Part shown: positions 36,233 to 46,828 of the stretch, piece after piece | How positions within the stretch are numbered: position 1 is the stretch's first letter | Layout of the letters: the number at the start of each line of letters is the position of its first letter | Source of the DNA: Limnoperna fortunei | Lineage: Eukaryota; Mollusca; Bivalvia; Mytilida; Modiolidae | Direction of reading: 5' to 3' | DNA: 64,000 bases | NCBI GenBank assembly: GCA_944474755.1 | Contig: OX104114.1 | Span: 25,691,220-25,755,219, forward strand | Notes under the pieces: model-generated | What the model was told of the DNA's origin: nothing | The model's database searches: none | What the model saw: the letters and a program-made list of their open reading frames with translations, nothing else | Program-made: the position numbers and the translations under genes

Positions 36233-36895
36233 CCTTCAAATGTTGTACAAGATGAGATTTTTGAATACAGGAAAAGATTAGACCTTCCACTGTCTCAGGA
36301 TGAACGGTAGTGTTGTTATGGGAACATTGTAGTGCTTGGCTGCTCCAGTCACAGAGTAGAGCCTGTATTTGTGCTTCAACTGCTTTTGTTTTGCATGAAA
36401 TATATGTAATAAATAAATTTAAGTATATATGACGGAGTTCAGTTTTAGTTTTGATGCCAAACAATTTTGTTGAAAGGAAGTTATACTTTTATAAATGTAA
36501 TATGCCACATTTTAAATTTCTGTCAAAGCAAAAAGGAAAAAAAAACTTGTTTGGTTGATAGTCAATGAAAATAAAATGTTATCTACACATTTGCTGAGTA
36601 TACTGAGAAATAATTATATACAATCTATGTAAGCCTATTGTGTTTAATAATGATTTAATATTAACTGTAAAACTGTATTATGCAATCTTAAGTGTTGAGA
36701 TTTGGTTTTTTATTAGTATTTTTTAATCAATAAAAATGTGCATGTGTATGCCAGAGAAACCAATAATTAGATTTATTTTATGACCTAATAATCATTCTAT
36801 TATATTAGTTATGTGAAAAGACAGTTTGATTTGTACAATGTTATTTTGTATAGAAAACTGAGAGAACACTGGCATATTTTATTTGTCTGGACTAC
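36233..36895. other. Spacer of the inverted duplication, AT-rich, no gene
   Basis: A 120-codon minus-strand ORF (36102-36464) overlaps the transposase remnant; only its C-terminal third has recognisable residues. The rest is AT-rich and unrecognised. Confidence 0.6.
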
Positions 36896-36905
36896 ATTCC
36901 ATTGA

Positions 36906-37169
36906 GGGGCCTCGGTGGCCGAGTGGTCAAGGTAGTTCGTCACTATTGATCACGTGGTCTGTCAACACTGAGATTGCGGGTTCGATTCTCACTGCAGGCA
37001 GGGTGTACTCGACTCCAATCTTAATTGACAAGGATTGCCAGTTTGCCTACCGCAGGTCGGGGGTTCTCTCCGGGTACTCCGGCTTCCTCCCCCAATAAAA
37101 ACTGGACGCCATGAAATAGCTGAAAAATTGCTGAATGTGGCGTTAAAACACCATTCAAACAAACAAACA
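36906..37169 (+). repeat. SINE at the inner edge of the right arm
   Basis: A full-length plus-strand SINE with head GGGGCCTCGGTGGCCGAGTG and a CAAACAAACAAA tail. It is flanked by a perfect 13 bp duplication TACATTCCATTGA (36893-36905 and 37170-37182). This arm therefore keeps the original, complete integration site, unlike the left arm. Confidence 0.95.
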
Positions 37170-37372
37170 TACATTCCATTGATTGTCACGTGACTTTGTT
37201 TATAAACAAACAGGTAACGTGACAAACCTGTTCGTTTACTCAAGGAAGTACATAGGAAAAGCTTAATGAAACATAATGTAACATTGTAAACAAAGACTTG
37301 TACAGGTGTCAGGTAGTGTTTATATTGGTTGTTAGTAATATAACTCCACACCAGGACAATGAGATTAAGAAA

Positions 37373-39308
37373 ATGGCGACAAAGAATAACGACACAGGAG
37401 AACAATTTAAAGACATGTTAACTTGCAAAATCTGTCTTGAGGTGTTTAAAATTCCGAAATATCTACAGTGTTTACATACATTTTGTGAATCTTGTATATC
37501 AACTTACATTTTGTCTTGCATTGAGAAGGACGGCGAGATCAAAGAATTGATATGCCCTGTTTGCAAACGCGGCTTCGTTGTAGAAGAAACGTTGAGTTTA
37601 CCCAAGCAGTGGGCAAAGAACTTGCCGTTAAACCAGTTGGCTGTTTCAATGATAGAAAAACAAGCGATCACAAAATCAGAAAAAAATGTGTAACTCTTGT
37701 AAAGTAAACTCAGAAACTGTAAAAGCAGTATCATGGTGAACGGTTTGTGAAGAAGGACTGTAAGGTGTGTGAAAAATGTCATAGATCATTTAAAATGTCT
37801 TCCAGTCATTTAATTGTTTTAATAGACGATAAAAATAATGAAAAAACAATTGTGAATATTGGTGGTATGGTAGGCTGCGAGAATCATGTTGGAAAAGTAT
37901 TGGAGTTTTTTTGTGTTTATCACTCTAAACCATGTTGTACCGTGTGCGCTACACTTTCACACGGAAAGTGTGAAGCCGTTATTTCAATCGACTCAGCAGC
38001 TACTGTTATAAAACAGTCTGAGAAAGCTAAAAACCTTTTGGAGCAATTACAAGACAGAAGTGAGGACATTCAAACTTAATTACAAACATAAAAGAAACTA
38101 TACGTCTGGTCGAAAGCGAATCTGGTAAAATTCGGACACAAATCGATGATGTAAAAGATACAGTTATCAAACTTTTTAATGAGCTGACCGACAAGGCGAA
38201 AGATCTTGTAACGTCGTCTAAGAAAAAATCTGTCATATCTTTGACTGATGAAGCTACAGAATTATCAAGTTTGAAAAGTACAGTAGATAACTGGAAAACT
38301 ATATTGGAAACGTGCTTACAACATGGATCAGATCAACAATGTTTGATATAAATGAAAAAGGTTATATCTAAATATTCGGAACAAAACGGAGACGACAATG
38401 AAATTCTATCACAGCTCAAGAAATTTTCGATGACCTTTGAAATGAACAAGATGTTAACTGAATTCTCAACAAATGTACAATCGTTCGGTGTACTATCGCA
38501 GGAAACATCGAATTTAAAATTAAAAGTGAAGAGTAGGTTACCATCAGTAAATTTTCAAACAGGCAAAATCAGAATTGACCATACTATCCAAGTTGGCCCA
38601 GTTCAATACAATTATAAAAGCGGAATTTTTGTAGATGACTCTATAGTACTAACAGACCACGCTGCCAACAGAATAGTGAAGTATAATGCGAGTTGCGTTT
38701 ATCAATCTGAACTAATATTACCGAAGGAAGTAATTGACATTACACCAATAGAAAACAAAACACAGTGGCCGTGGCATCAGCATATTCTTCGGATATATAC
38801 GTTATACAAATATCGAACATGACTTTAACATAGACCATTACAACTTCTGTTATGTTTGGTTTACAGGACGTTGAGGGGTGTTTTTATTACCGCATATAAC
38901 GAAACATTAACATGGATATCAAAAGACGGAACAAAACAAAACGAAAGGACGACAAATGGGGACAGTTTCTTTATTTGTTCTTTAGAAAAAGATAGTTACA
39001 TCTCTACAGATGGTAACAATGCAGTGTCGTTGTTCACTAAAGATGCTAAAAGGACGTTTACATATGCTTCTCAGTCATTGTCAGGTGCAAGAGGGATTGA
39101 TGTTGATTGCGAGGGAAACATATGGATAGTAGGATATAGATCTGGAAACATCCATCAATTAACGAATAAAGGCGAACTCATTAGAATCATACAGACAGCA
39201 GAACTTGAGATAAATGAGCCATTGATTTTGCGTTTTAAACCAAAAAGTGCAACTTTTCTTTTGACGGCATGGGATTCTGGAACGGTTTTAATTTGTAAAA
39301 TAGAATGA
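37373..39308 (+). pseudogene. TRIM-like RING/B-box/NHL-like pseudogene (right arm)
   Basis: Near full length (1936 bp, against 1932 bp in the intact paralogue at 57014-58945). Readable parts in order are the RING (37400-37580), a B-box 2 (GCENHVGKVLEFFCVYHSKP then CCTVCATLSHGKCE), a coiled coil (38100-38400), and an NHL-like propeller with RGIDVDCEGNIWIVGYRSGN near the end. The lesions listed for the left-arm copy are all present except the private ~20 bp deletion: the A-run frameshift after SEKN, a TGA after SW, the frameshift after DIQT, the TAA before MKKVISKY, and the frameshift at TQWPW. Shared lesions mean the gene had already died before the inverted duplication formed. Confidence 0.9.
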
Positions 39309-39517
39309 AGTTAAATATAAGAAATTGGGCACATATCTAAACTCGCTTTTTGTTCTATAAAATCACAGAAATATAAAATATAAAAAAATGCGTGTCAATT
39401 TTCGTTAATATGCAAAATATTATTGCAACATTGTTATGTTTTATACTTCAAATAAGCATATATCTATGGTGAAAAAATATGCCACTTAAAAATACATCTG
39501 TGATAGTAAATATGTGA

Positions 39518-40050
39518 GTAGATTGTTTGATGTTTATCACCACTTTCAGCCATTTATCAGCTATATCATTGCGTCCAGTTTATATAAGGGGAGGAAGCAG
39601 GAATACCCGTAGAAAACCGCCTACATACGGTAGAAAAAATGACAATCTTTGTCAATTAAGTTTGGGAGTTTAGTACAACTTGCCCGCAGTGAGACTCGAA
39701 CACGCAATCTCGGTGTTGACTGACATCGTTATCAATAGTGGATGAGAGGGGTCTTGGGCACCGAGAGGTCAAGATAGTTCCTCTACTATTGATCACGTGG
39801 TCTGTCAACACTGAGATTGCGGGTTCGATTCTCACTGCAGGCAGGGTGTACTCGACTCCAATCTTAATTGACAAGGATTGCCATTTTTCCTACCGCAGGT
39901 CGGGGGTTTTCTCTGGGTACTCCGGCTTCCTCCCCCAATAAAAACTGGACGCCATGATATAGCTGAAAAATTGCTGAAAGTGGCGTTAAACTCCATCAAA
40001 CAAACAAACAATAGTAGACGAACTACCTTAACCACACGGCCAATAAGGCC
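39518..40050. repeat. Nested SINEs in the right arm
   Basis: Mirror of 32066-32598: a minus-strand host SINE (about 39518-39745 and 40010-40050) split by a complete plus-strand SINE (39746-40009). Confidence 0.85.
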
Positions 40051-40394
40051 CTCGGCACTATATGAAGAAATGTGTGTACGAAAATGGCGACATGTGGGTG
40101 TTCATTATAAATGTTTCATTGTAGACATAAAATGTAGTATGAAAAATTCAATTATACAAAATACATTTTTAAACATTGCATTAACACTGTTTCTATATGG
40201 ACACTATTGAAAATCAAAATGACCCCCAAAATAGGTGAATACCATCAATCCGTCGGGTCACAGCATACAAAAATAAAATAAATCACATTTCGATACTGTC
40301 CTTTAATGTATAACTGAGTACCGTGCATACATGATCATATATGTCTGTCTGTACTAATCATTCTGGGTACTATGAGGATTCCAGATCTCGAACC

Positions 40395-41127
40395 TGCTGA
40401 ACCTTTACCACATTCCAAAATCTATTCTGGCTGACAGGCTTTTAGAAACCAGCAGATGTCAACGGAAAATGTTCATGCTTACTTTGAATCGTTAAAGAAG
40501 GCAATGAATTTACAAAACTGTTCAGAGAAAGCCTGTAACATGGATGAAACATCATTCCCGCTCTCTGTTGATTAAGATAACATAGTAGTAGGGTTCGAAT
40601 TTATTCTTTAATTACATATTCGTGCCCATGCAGCGTGGATTAATTGATTTGTTCTCGGCATACATTCCATATTCTTTCTCTTAAATATAATAGTTTTGTG
40701 TTTATTTAAGTTTTTCGCGTATGGTTCCTTCGTCAACAATTTCGATTGTAATATTGGTGCACTTGTTTTTAAATTTTGGTTAATGCTTCTTTAATCAATG
40801 CATTTTTGTTTCGATCGAGTTAAAAACTGAAAAACTTATTTAACTGTGGAAACTCGATATTGTATTGTCTTCTTTAAATATAACTACAACGTTTGTTCTG
40901 ATTTGTTTCTCTGTATCCCTAATCCAAGATATGTAAAAAGGCTTGAACGTTATTTATTTAACGCAAGCTTAGTTCATGGTTTGTCTTCATGTAGGAAAGG
41001 TTCAAAACATTTACAGAGTAAGACTGGGTTCAAGGGAGATTGTAACATTGTTTGTGCCAATGCTGTAGGAAAGATAATTCCGGTACATATTATTATTAAA
41101 GCAAAGACCAACAAGCACTATCTTTAA
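40395..41127 (+). pseudogene. pogo/Tigger-like (DDE_1) transposase remnant, middle part
   Basis: Plus-strand frames give STENVHAYFESLKKAMNLQN and CSEKACNMDETSFPLSVD, the x-N-M/V-DET-x-F catalytic region. After ~400 bp of non-coding sequence comes SSCRKGSKHLQSKTGFKGDC with NIVCANAVGKIIPVHIIIKA, the CxNAxGxxxPxxII motif. Stops separate the parts. It abuts the outer edge of the right arm and represents the very segment missing from the spacer remnant at 35733-36232. Confidence 0.75.
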
Positions 41128-41560
41128 AAAAGATATTCGACGCATATAACTCTTAGAGATGTATGTAAGGTAGAACGGAAACTACACAAACATCTATAAG
41201 AAAAAACTTTTAAAAAAATTATCAAACGAAAGAGAGAGACAAGAAACATTAACGTTTTCTTTCATTGATGTGTGTGGGGGAGGTAAATAATTAACGTGTT
41301 GCGAACTGTATCCAATCAAAATAAGAAAATAATATAAGAAAGTTGCTACATTCATGGATTTTAAAAACAATTTTATTAAATAATAGGGTATTATCAAAAA
41401 GAGACTTTGCAATTAGAGCTCCATCTCCTGTCTGCATGTGAATGACGACGGACGCAAAGAAAGAAAGAAGATAGGCATTAATGGCTTTAAAAATCATATA
41501 GCTAACAATAAACATTTTTAAATATCCCCAATGAAAAGCTATTTCAGAAGTAGACATAGT
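41107..41560 (+). repeat. Dispersed repeat, copy A (inverted relative at 61440-61920)
   Basis: CACTATCTTTAAAAAAGATA followed by TTCGACGCAT and ACTCTTAGAGATGT matches the reverse complement of 61870-61915. GACTTTGCAATTAGAGCTCC with CATCTCCTGTCTGCATGTGA and ATGACGACGGACGCAAAGAA matches the reverse complement of about 61500-61555. The middle is less conserved. It starts at the end of the transposase remnant, so it may be that transposon's 3' part. Confidence 0.7.
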
Positions 41561-42705
41561 AAATAAAAAACAAACAAACCTTTCTATGTATATTCGGAGT
41601 TGTAGGTTTTTTCTTGTGATGTGTCGTATATATTAACTCAAAAACAAGTTAGTTAATATTTTAAAATTTCAAAACAGCACCTATTTTTAAAAAATAAATT
41701 TCATAAGCAAATATGTACTTATGCATCAAGTAATATTCATTCACATGTATTCATTACAGTTTGATATTTTATTAATTTGGCAATCTTAATACATGTGAAT
41801 TGAAATCGGTAATGTGTATGCTATCCCAAAAATGGTGTGGGGGGAGGGGGGAGGTGAGAAAAACCGTATGGTCCAAATAAAATAAATGCAACGAAACAAT
41901 CAGTGAATTTTACTCTAAATTCTATGCGCTGTGTGTATAGTAAACAAAATGTGTTATCGAACTACTGTGTCTCATACTAGTCACTTGGCGTTCTGACAAT
42001 TACCAATGACCTACTTACCTTTGTGTAGGGTCATTTGTATGACAATAATTTCACGATAGGGAGAGAGAGTGCGTGTGTCAAGAGGTCAAACGAAGAAAAT
42101 ATGGTGTAAATACACCACCGGCGTGAGGATTGTCATTGAGATACGATGGTCAATAAAGCAAATACAATTCCATCCCTGGCCATACGAAATGCGCAATAAT
42201 TACACGTCATATGGTTTTATCATGTTATTATTGTTTATCAGTTCTGAGTGGCATTCGTTTGGCATAAAAATAATTCTCTAAAGTAAAATTACGACTACCA
42301 ATTGTTTAAAAACACCAGTCTGTTGGAATGATTGTTGGGAAATGCAAATAGTATGCTTTTCAGAGTATACTATAGTAGATTGTTTGAACGCAGAATTTTT
42401 TACTATTTTTGTCCAATCAGAATGCAGGCTTGTCTTCAATAACAGTACGTTACCATGGGTAAGCGTCTTTAGTTCAAAGGTCACAATTCAAAAATATACC
42501 GACTGCGTCGGAAAAAGGCCTTAAAGTCATGGGACACCGAGAATGTCCATTAGGGCACACATACTAGTATATCAGCATCCAATTCAGTGTGGACAAAGCA
42601 GGAATATTGTCTTATTACTATTTAAACGCATCTTGTCTTCACATTTCACAATTACCCATTTTTTCACCTCTTAATGATTCATACGTAATTAGACGAGTAA
42701 GATAT
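41561..42705. other. Intergenic, no supported gene
   Basis: A G-rich tract (41834-41855) and AT-rich sequence. ORFs at 42069, 42278 and 42342 show no recognisable domains. Confidence 0.55.
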
Positions 42706-42817
42706 CAGTGACTTTAGTCCGAGAATCCTCTGCCGTCCAACGCTTTTTTTGCGTGGGACCGTCCCACGCAAAAAAAAAAACGTTGGACGGCAGAGGATTC
42801 TCGGACTACAGTGACTT
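42706..42817. mobile_element. Fully palindromic 94 bp insertion with 9 bp target-site duplication
   Basis: The palindrome 42715-42808 has arms TAGTCCGAGAATCCTCTGCC... and ...GGCAGAGGATTCTCGGACTA. A second inner stem GCGTGGGAC/GTCCCACGC is separated from the outer one by T and A runs of unequal length. Immediately outside, CAGTGACTT is present on both sides (42706-42714 and 42809-42817). A 9 bp duplication is typical of Mutator-like (MULE) insertions, and a MULE transposase remnant lies ~170 bp away. Confidence 0.9.
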
Positions 42818-42989
42818 GTGATAAATCTTTAAACGCCTAATATTAAATATACAATGACATACAAATCTTGTTAGAGGGAAACAGTGTATCGGTTACTCGT
42901 TACTGACAAAATTGAGTTTTTATGAGGAGCAAATAATTTATATCACTTAATATTATACATAGCCGACTCAAATAATAATCGCTTTTAGC

Positions 42990-43355
42990 TTAAATGGCTC
43001 GTTCAAAATCCCACAATGTACCCAACCTTTTGTCCATATGTGCAATCGTATTGCAATTAGACCTACTACTCGTTAGCTGTTCAAAGAGAGTGGGGCATGT
43101 GTAGAAGGTTCCGTCACAAAAGATGGTGTTGGCAGCAACAAGATGGGTCAAGTTTTCTGTTGTGAAAATCAGCATCGGTGGGTAGATGTCGTCGGATGGT
43201 AAAAGAAATGGAGCTCCAGCAGTGGTAAGACGCCATTTATCGAGTGTAATGTCGAATACTGTCTTGGGTAGTCCGGGCAAGTTGAATGATCTTTGGTAGT
43301 ATATTGAGGTCATGCATGAGTAGTAAGTTGGTAGTTGCTCTACAAGCTTGTGCAT
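42990..43355 (-). pseudogene. MULE-type transposase fragment
   Basis: The 121-codon minus-strand ORF contains LPTYYSCMTSIYYQRSFNLP, then NLTHLVAANTIFCDGTFYTC with PTLFEQL. The D-G-T-F-x-x-x-P-x-x-x-x-Q-L pattern is the start of the MULE transposase core (first catalytic Asp), here preceded by the usual linker from a FLYWCH-type N-terminus. The ORF ends soon after, so the rest of the catalytic domain is missing. It is a fragment, not a gene. Confidence 0.72.
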
Positions 43356-45566
43356 TAATAATGGCTTAGGCGACTACAACTTGTTAGAATTGGAATAATA
43401 AATTGTTATCAAATATTATCCTTTAAATCTGTTCTTTCTTAAATTATAAGAAAATGTATTTTGTTATATAAAATACCAATGAATTCTATTATATATGCCA
43501 CACTTTAATCATTTTAATGGTATAAAATACAGGTGAAAAATTAGACTTTTTTCCAGAAATGAACTATAAGTGCTAAAACAACAAAACACCTTGTTTATAT
43601 ATACCACCTAATTAAAAGTGGACAAACCAGGATGACACCGGATTAGTTGGTCTAATTTTCATAGATTGAGTTCCAGAAACATGTACTATATTCTAGGGTC
43701 TAGCTATGGTTTTCTAGCTTATTTCTTACCTAATATTGGACCAGCCAGTCCACAGCTTCTTTTTTTTTAAATTGTCCAAAATAAAAACCTTTTAAAATAC
43801 ATTGTCTGTAGCAAATAAAACCACAATAAAAAGTGAGGGGGGGAAGGGAACAATAAACTCATGATCCTCGCCGGATTTCCACGTTTTACTCTATAATTAT
43901 TTCTCTTTATCTATAACATTAAAATTATTATCGTAGAACATATTTTGAACCCCTTAAAACCAACTGGAAGCGGACGATAAATGTTACCGAGGAAGCAGGT
44001 TGTCCAATTAGCCATGTCGGTTCTTGCACCTTTTTAAAAAGCCTGGAAAACGACAAACGAAGACACCTAAAACACTAAATGTTTTTAAATGCACAGTATA
44101 TTGAACCGGCTATTCCCTAAGAAAATTGGGTACCCAACAACATGTATTTGTCTGAGAAAGTGACAGATTGAACCAAATGCACCGGAACAAAATTCAGATG
44201 TTAACATAAACCAGTCAATTAGCTGAATTGCTGATGTGATTGATCAAGGAACATCAATATTTCTTCTATTTAAACATTTCTGGTTTTAACTATAAGTGAA
44301 ACTTTGGAGTCATTTTTATTGATAATCGTCAGCATACAGCTATTTTTCAGTATATGTTTAGATAATTTTAGATAATCTGTTTTATGTCCTCATTCTTTTG
44401 CTAGTCATAAAAAACATCGACTATTCGGAGACAGATATGGAGACCACAGATTTGTTTGAGACGATCTATCTTGGCACAATACTAAATCCCTCCACACGAC
44501 AAACAGAACCAAATACATGTAACCTGTCACCTTCCGTTTGTCCACCCGAACTAGAATTCTTAGTTCTTGAATTTTCGTTATCTAAATAAGTCAAAGAAAA
44601 GTACGAACGGGCATTTAAGTTAGGCAAGAGCCTGAATGAGAAAGTGTACTACGAGACGCGGAGTAATAACAATCAATTGGTAAATAGTTGTTAACATTTC
44701 TAGTGTTAGATATTTAAGGGAACTAGATGCACGTTATTACAAAAAACATATAAAACATGTGGACAGGCTGTACGAAATGTTGTGATTATGCACTTCATGT
44801 GAAATCCTTCTGTGAGACTACATATAAAAATTAAGGGTAGGGTGTGTCGACATAATCTCCCCCTTTTTTCCGACCACTGATGTTATTTTATTCTTGGACC
44901 ATACTGAGAAGGTTCCCAGTGTTCGACCCACAGAGCAGCCCAGCGCGTCCCCGGAAGGCAGATAGAAGAGAAACTCTCGTTGGGGGTTTGTCAGGTCATA
45001 ATACGGAAGCCAGCCGCAGTAACGTGTTCGGAGAGTGCCACGCTTCTTGCACGATAAAGACCGCTTTTTTATATTTCGAAAAAGAGTAGGCTCATTGTAG
45101 CCGATATAAAAGGCTAAATTTTCCGTCCCAACCAATACTCCACACTTTTCTAGTGGCAGTCGTGAATATAGCTCGCTGGACCTAAAGCAAACATTCAATC
45201 AAAAAATGTTTGCTTTATTTATACTGCATAAACATATTACAGACTTAGCGTTTATTTCACAAGTTGAGAAGGAAAATGACATATTTGACACAGCACAGGC
45301 TTCATCCATTTCCCCATTTATTCATAATGACACTGACATTTTTCATTTCCTATCTTTAAAGCGGAAAGTCGGAAGAGAAAAAGAAATATTTCATTCTTAC
45401 CTGTGATGAGGCGTACCCATAGAAGTTGAAAGGGGAACAGGAAAAACGAAAAAAGATGCTATAAAACAAGAAAGGATTGAAAAGAGAAAGTCTTTTTTAA
45501 TCAAACGAAAATTAAATCTAGTATAAGAATAACAAGTAATTATAAACACTGCTATGATATATGCAT
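43356..45566. other. Intergenic, no supported gene
   Basis: AT-rich apart from a more GC-rich block at about 44820-45130, where a minus-strand ORF of 126 codons (44818-45198) has no recognisable family, repeats or start context. It may be transposon debris. ORFs at 44398 and 45206 are likewise unrecognised. Confidence 0.5.
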
Positions 45567-45663
45567 AGCAACAGCCATCCTCACAAGTCAGGATTTCTGT
45601 GTCCACATGTGTCCACGAAACATGTGGACACAAAAACCCTGACCTGTGAGGATGAGCAACAGC
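45567..45663. mobile_element. Fully palindromic 79 bp insertion with perfect 9 bp target-site duplication
   Basis: The palindrome 45576-45654 runs from CATCCTCACAAGTCAGGATT to a right arm ending CCCTGACCTGTGAGGATG. The inner arms TGTGTCCACATG and CATGTGGACACA surround an 11 nt loop. AGCAACAGC abuts it on both sides (45567-45575 and 45655-45663). The sequence is unrelated to the palindrome at 42715, but the architecture and duplication length are the same. Confidence 0.92.
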
Positions 45664-45828
45664 TCAATAATGAACTCTTCTTAATCGTTGGGCGCTATCT
45701 TGACACTGCTCAGTGCTAACAAAGTTAAATGTAGTTATACTTGTACAATAATATGCATATACTTGTACAATCATATGCATATTAATACACACCAATCATG
45801 CCATGGGTAAAACCATCACAAAGCTCGT
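45664..45828. other. Short gap before the retrotransposon
   Basis: ACTTGTACAATAATATGCAT is followed by a near copy ACTTGTACAATCATATGCAT; otherwise nothing is recognised. Confidence 0.6.
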
Positions 45829-45836
45829 TATTAGTG

Positions 45837-45918
45837 TACTATTCTCATTGGTAGCCAAGGGTCACCTATATAGATAAGAGATCTAAGATTTCCCCTCAGT
45901 TTGCTGAGACTGGCTAGG
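45837..45918 (+). promoter_or_regulatory. Left direct repeat A1 with promoter-like elements
   Basis: This 82 bp copy is identical to 55172-55253. It contains an inverted CCAAT box (CATTGG, 45846-45851) about 16 bp upstream of a TATA-like box (TATATAG, 45867-45873), and an imperfect hairpin CCCCTCAGTTTGCTGAG. The leader-exon ATG lies 83 bp downstream of the TATA box. Promoter function is inferred. Confidence 0.5.
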
Positions 45919-45955
45919 GCTTGTACATGCATAAAATTTGTCTCTTAATTTGATA

Positions 45956-46303
45956 ATGAAGTTAATAAATGATCATCCGTTTGATTCTGACATGTTAATG
46001 GATACAATTGTTATGTATCAGGAAAATGAACATTTTGAGAATTTGAATTGTTTTCATGAAGATGAAAATTTGGATACTCTTAATAGAGATGAACTTGTAA
46101 GGAGACTAGATAAAAGTTTTGACATTAAGCTTGAAAAAGTTATCAAAGTGTTAAAGAAAGACCTGGATCAGACTGACTTAGTAAACCTGACGCATTGTGC
46201 TATACATATAGCAAATCAAAAGTGTGGCCCTCAAAAAAGAAAGAAGCAGGAGGATAACGCAAACAAGTCAGGAGCAAAAAAAGGGAAAAATGATGAAGCA
46301 TCG
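45956..46303 (+). CDS. Shared leader exon of the retrotransposon (~116 codons)
   Basis: It starts at the first ATG after the left repeat. An acidic N-terminus (MKLINDHPFDSDMLMDTIVM, then NEHFENLNCFHEDENLD) is followed by a helical segment (RDELVRRLDKSFDIKLEKVI) and a very basic C-terminus (KKRKKQEDN-type and SGAKKGK motifs). The exon ends in phase 0 at a GTAAGC donor (46304). Without splicing the frame meets a stop at once (AGC AAT ACT TTA TGA). No domain is recognised; the acidic, helical then basic order could serve oligomerisation and nucleic-acid binding. The donor phase fits the acceptors at 48882, 50120 and 50767. Confidence 0.75.
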
Positions 46304-46459
46304 GTAAGCAATACTTTATGATGTTTTAGTTGAAAGAACTTAGAGTAAATAAGAAAATAAGATAAGCTGTTTTAAGATAGATGTAACAATATTGGTATAT
46401 TTATAATGGTTCAAAATACGGGAGACAGTGAATAACTTCAAATAACTCAGAGAGTTTGT

Positions 46460-46586
<127 letters not shown>

Positions 46587-46828
46587 TTTGGGTGAGAGTA
46601 GTTGCCTTACTATAATTGCATTACATTTAGCAGATCATTTTTCGATTGCTAACCAAGTTTGGTAACAGGTGCATCTGTTGTATCTAAAATGCAGAACACC
46701 TTCTCAAAAAGTCATTGAGTGTAATGCAAAATTTTTAGGAAAATCCACGGCGAGCATGGTTGTCTGAGAGCCGTGGTATTTTGATCGTTGCATGTATGTT
46801 TAAAAATTGTCAAAATTAATATCCAAAT

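Larger units (their letters stand above)
36896..40394 (+). repeat. Right arm of the ~3.5 kb inverted duplication
   Basis: Mirror image of 31767-35200, separated from it by a 1695 bp spacer. It keeps ~45 bp near 40215-40260 (CCCCCAAAATAGGTGAATAC region) and ~20 bp in the pseudogene that the left arm lacks. The very high identity between arms implies recent duplication or ongoing gene conversion. Confidence 0.97.

Noticed and set aside
42715..42808. Pre-miRNA hairpin
   Set aside because: The stem is nearly perfect over ~90 bp and bounded by 9 bp direct duplications, which fits an insertion rather than a conserved miRNA. The same applies to 45576 and 59290.
44818..45198. 126-codon minus-strand ORF in a GC-richer block
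   Set aside because: No recognisable domain or splice context; could be transposon debris. Left unannotated as a gene.
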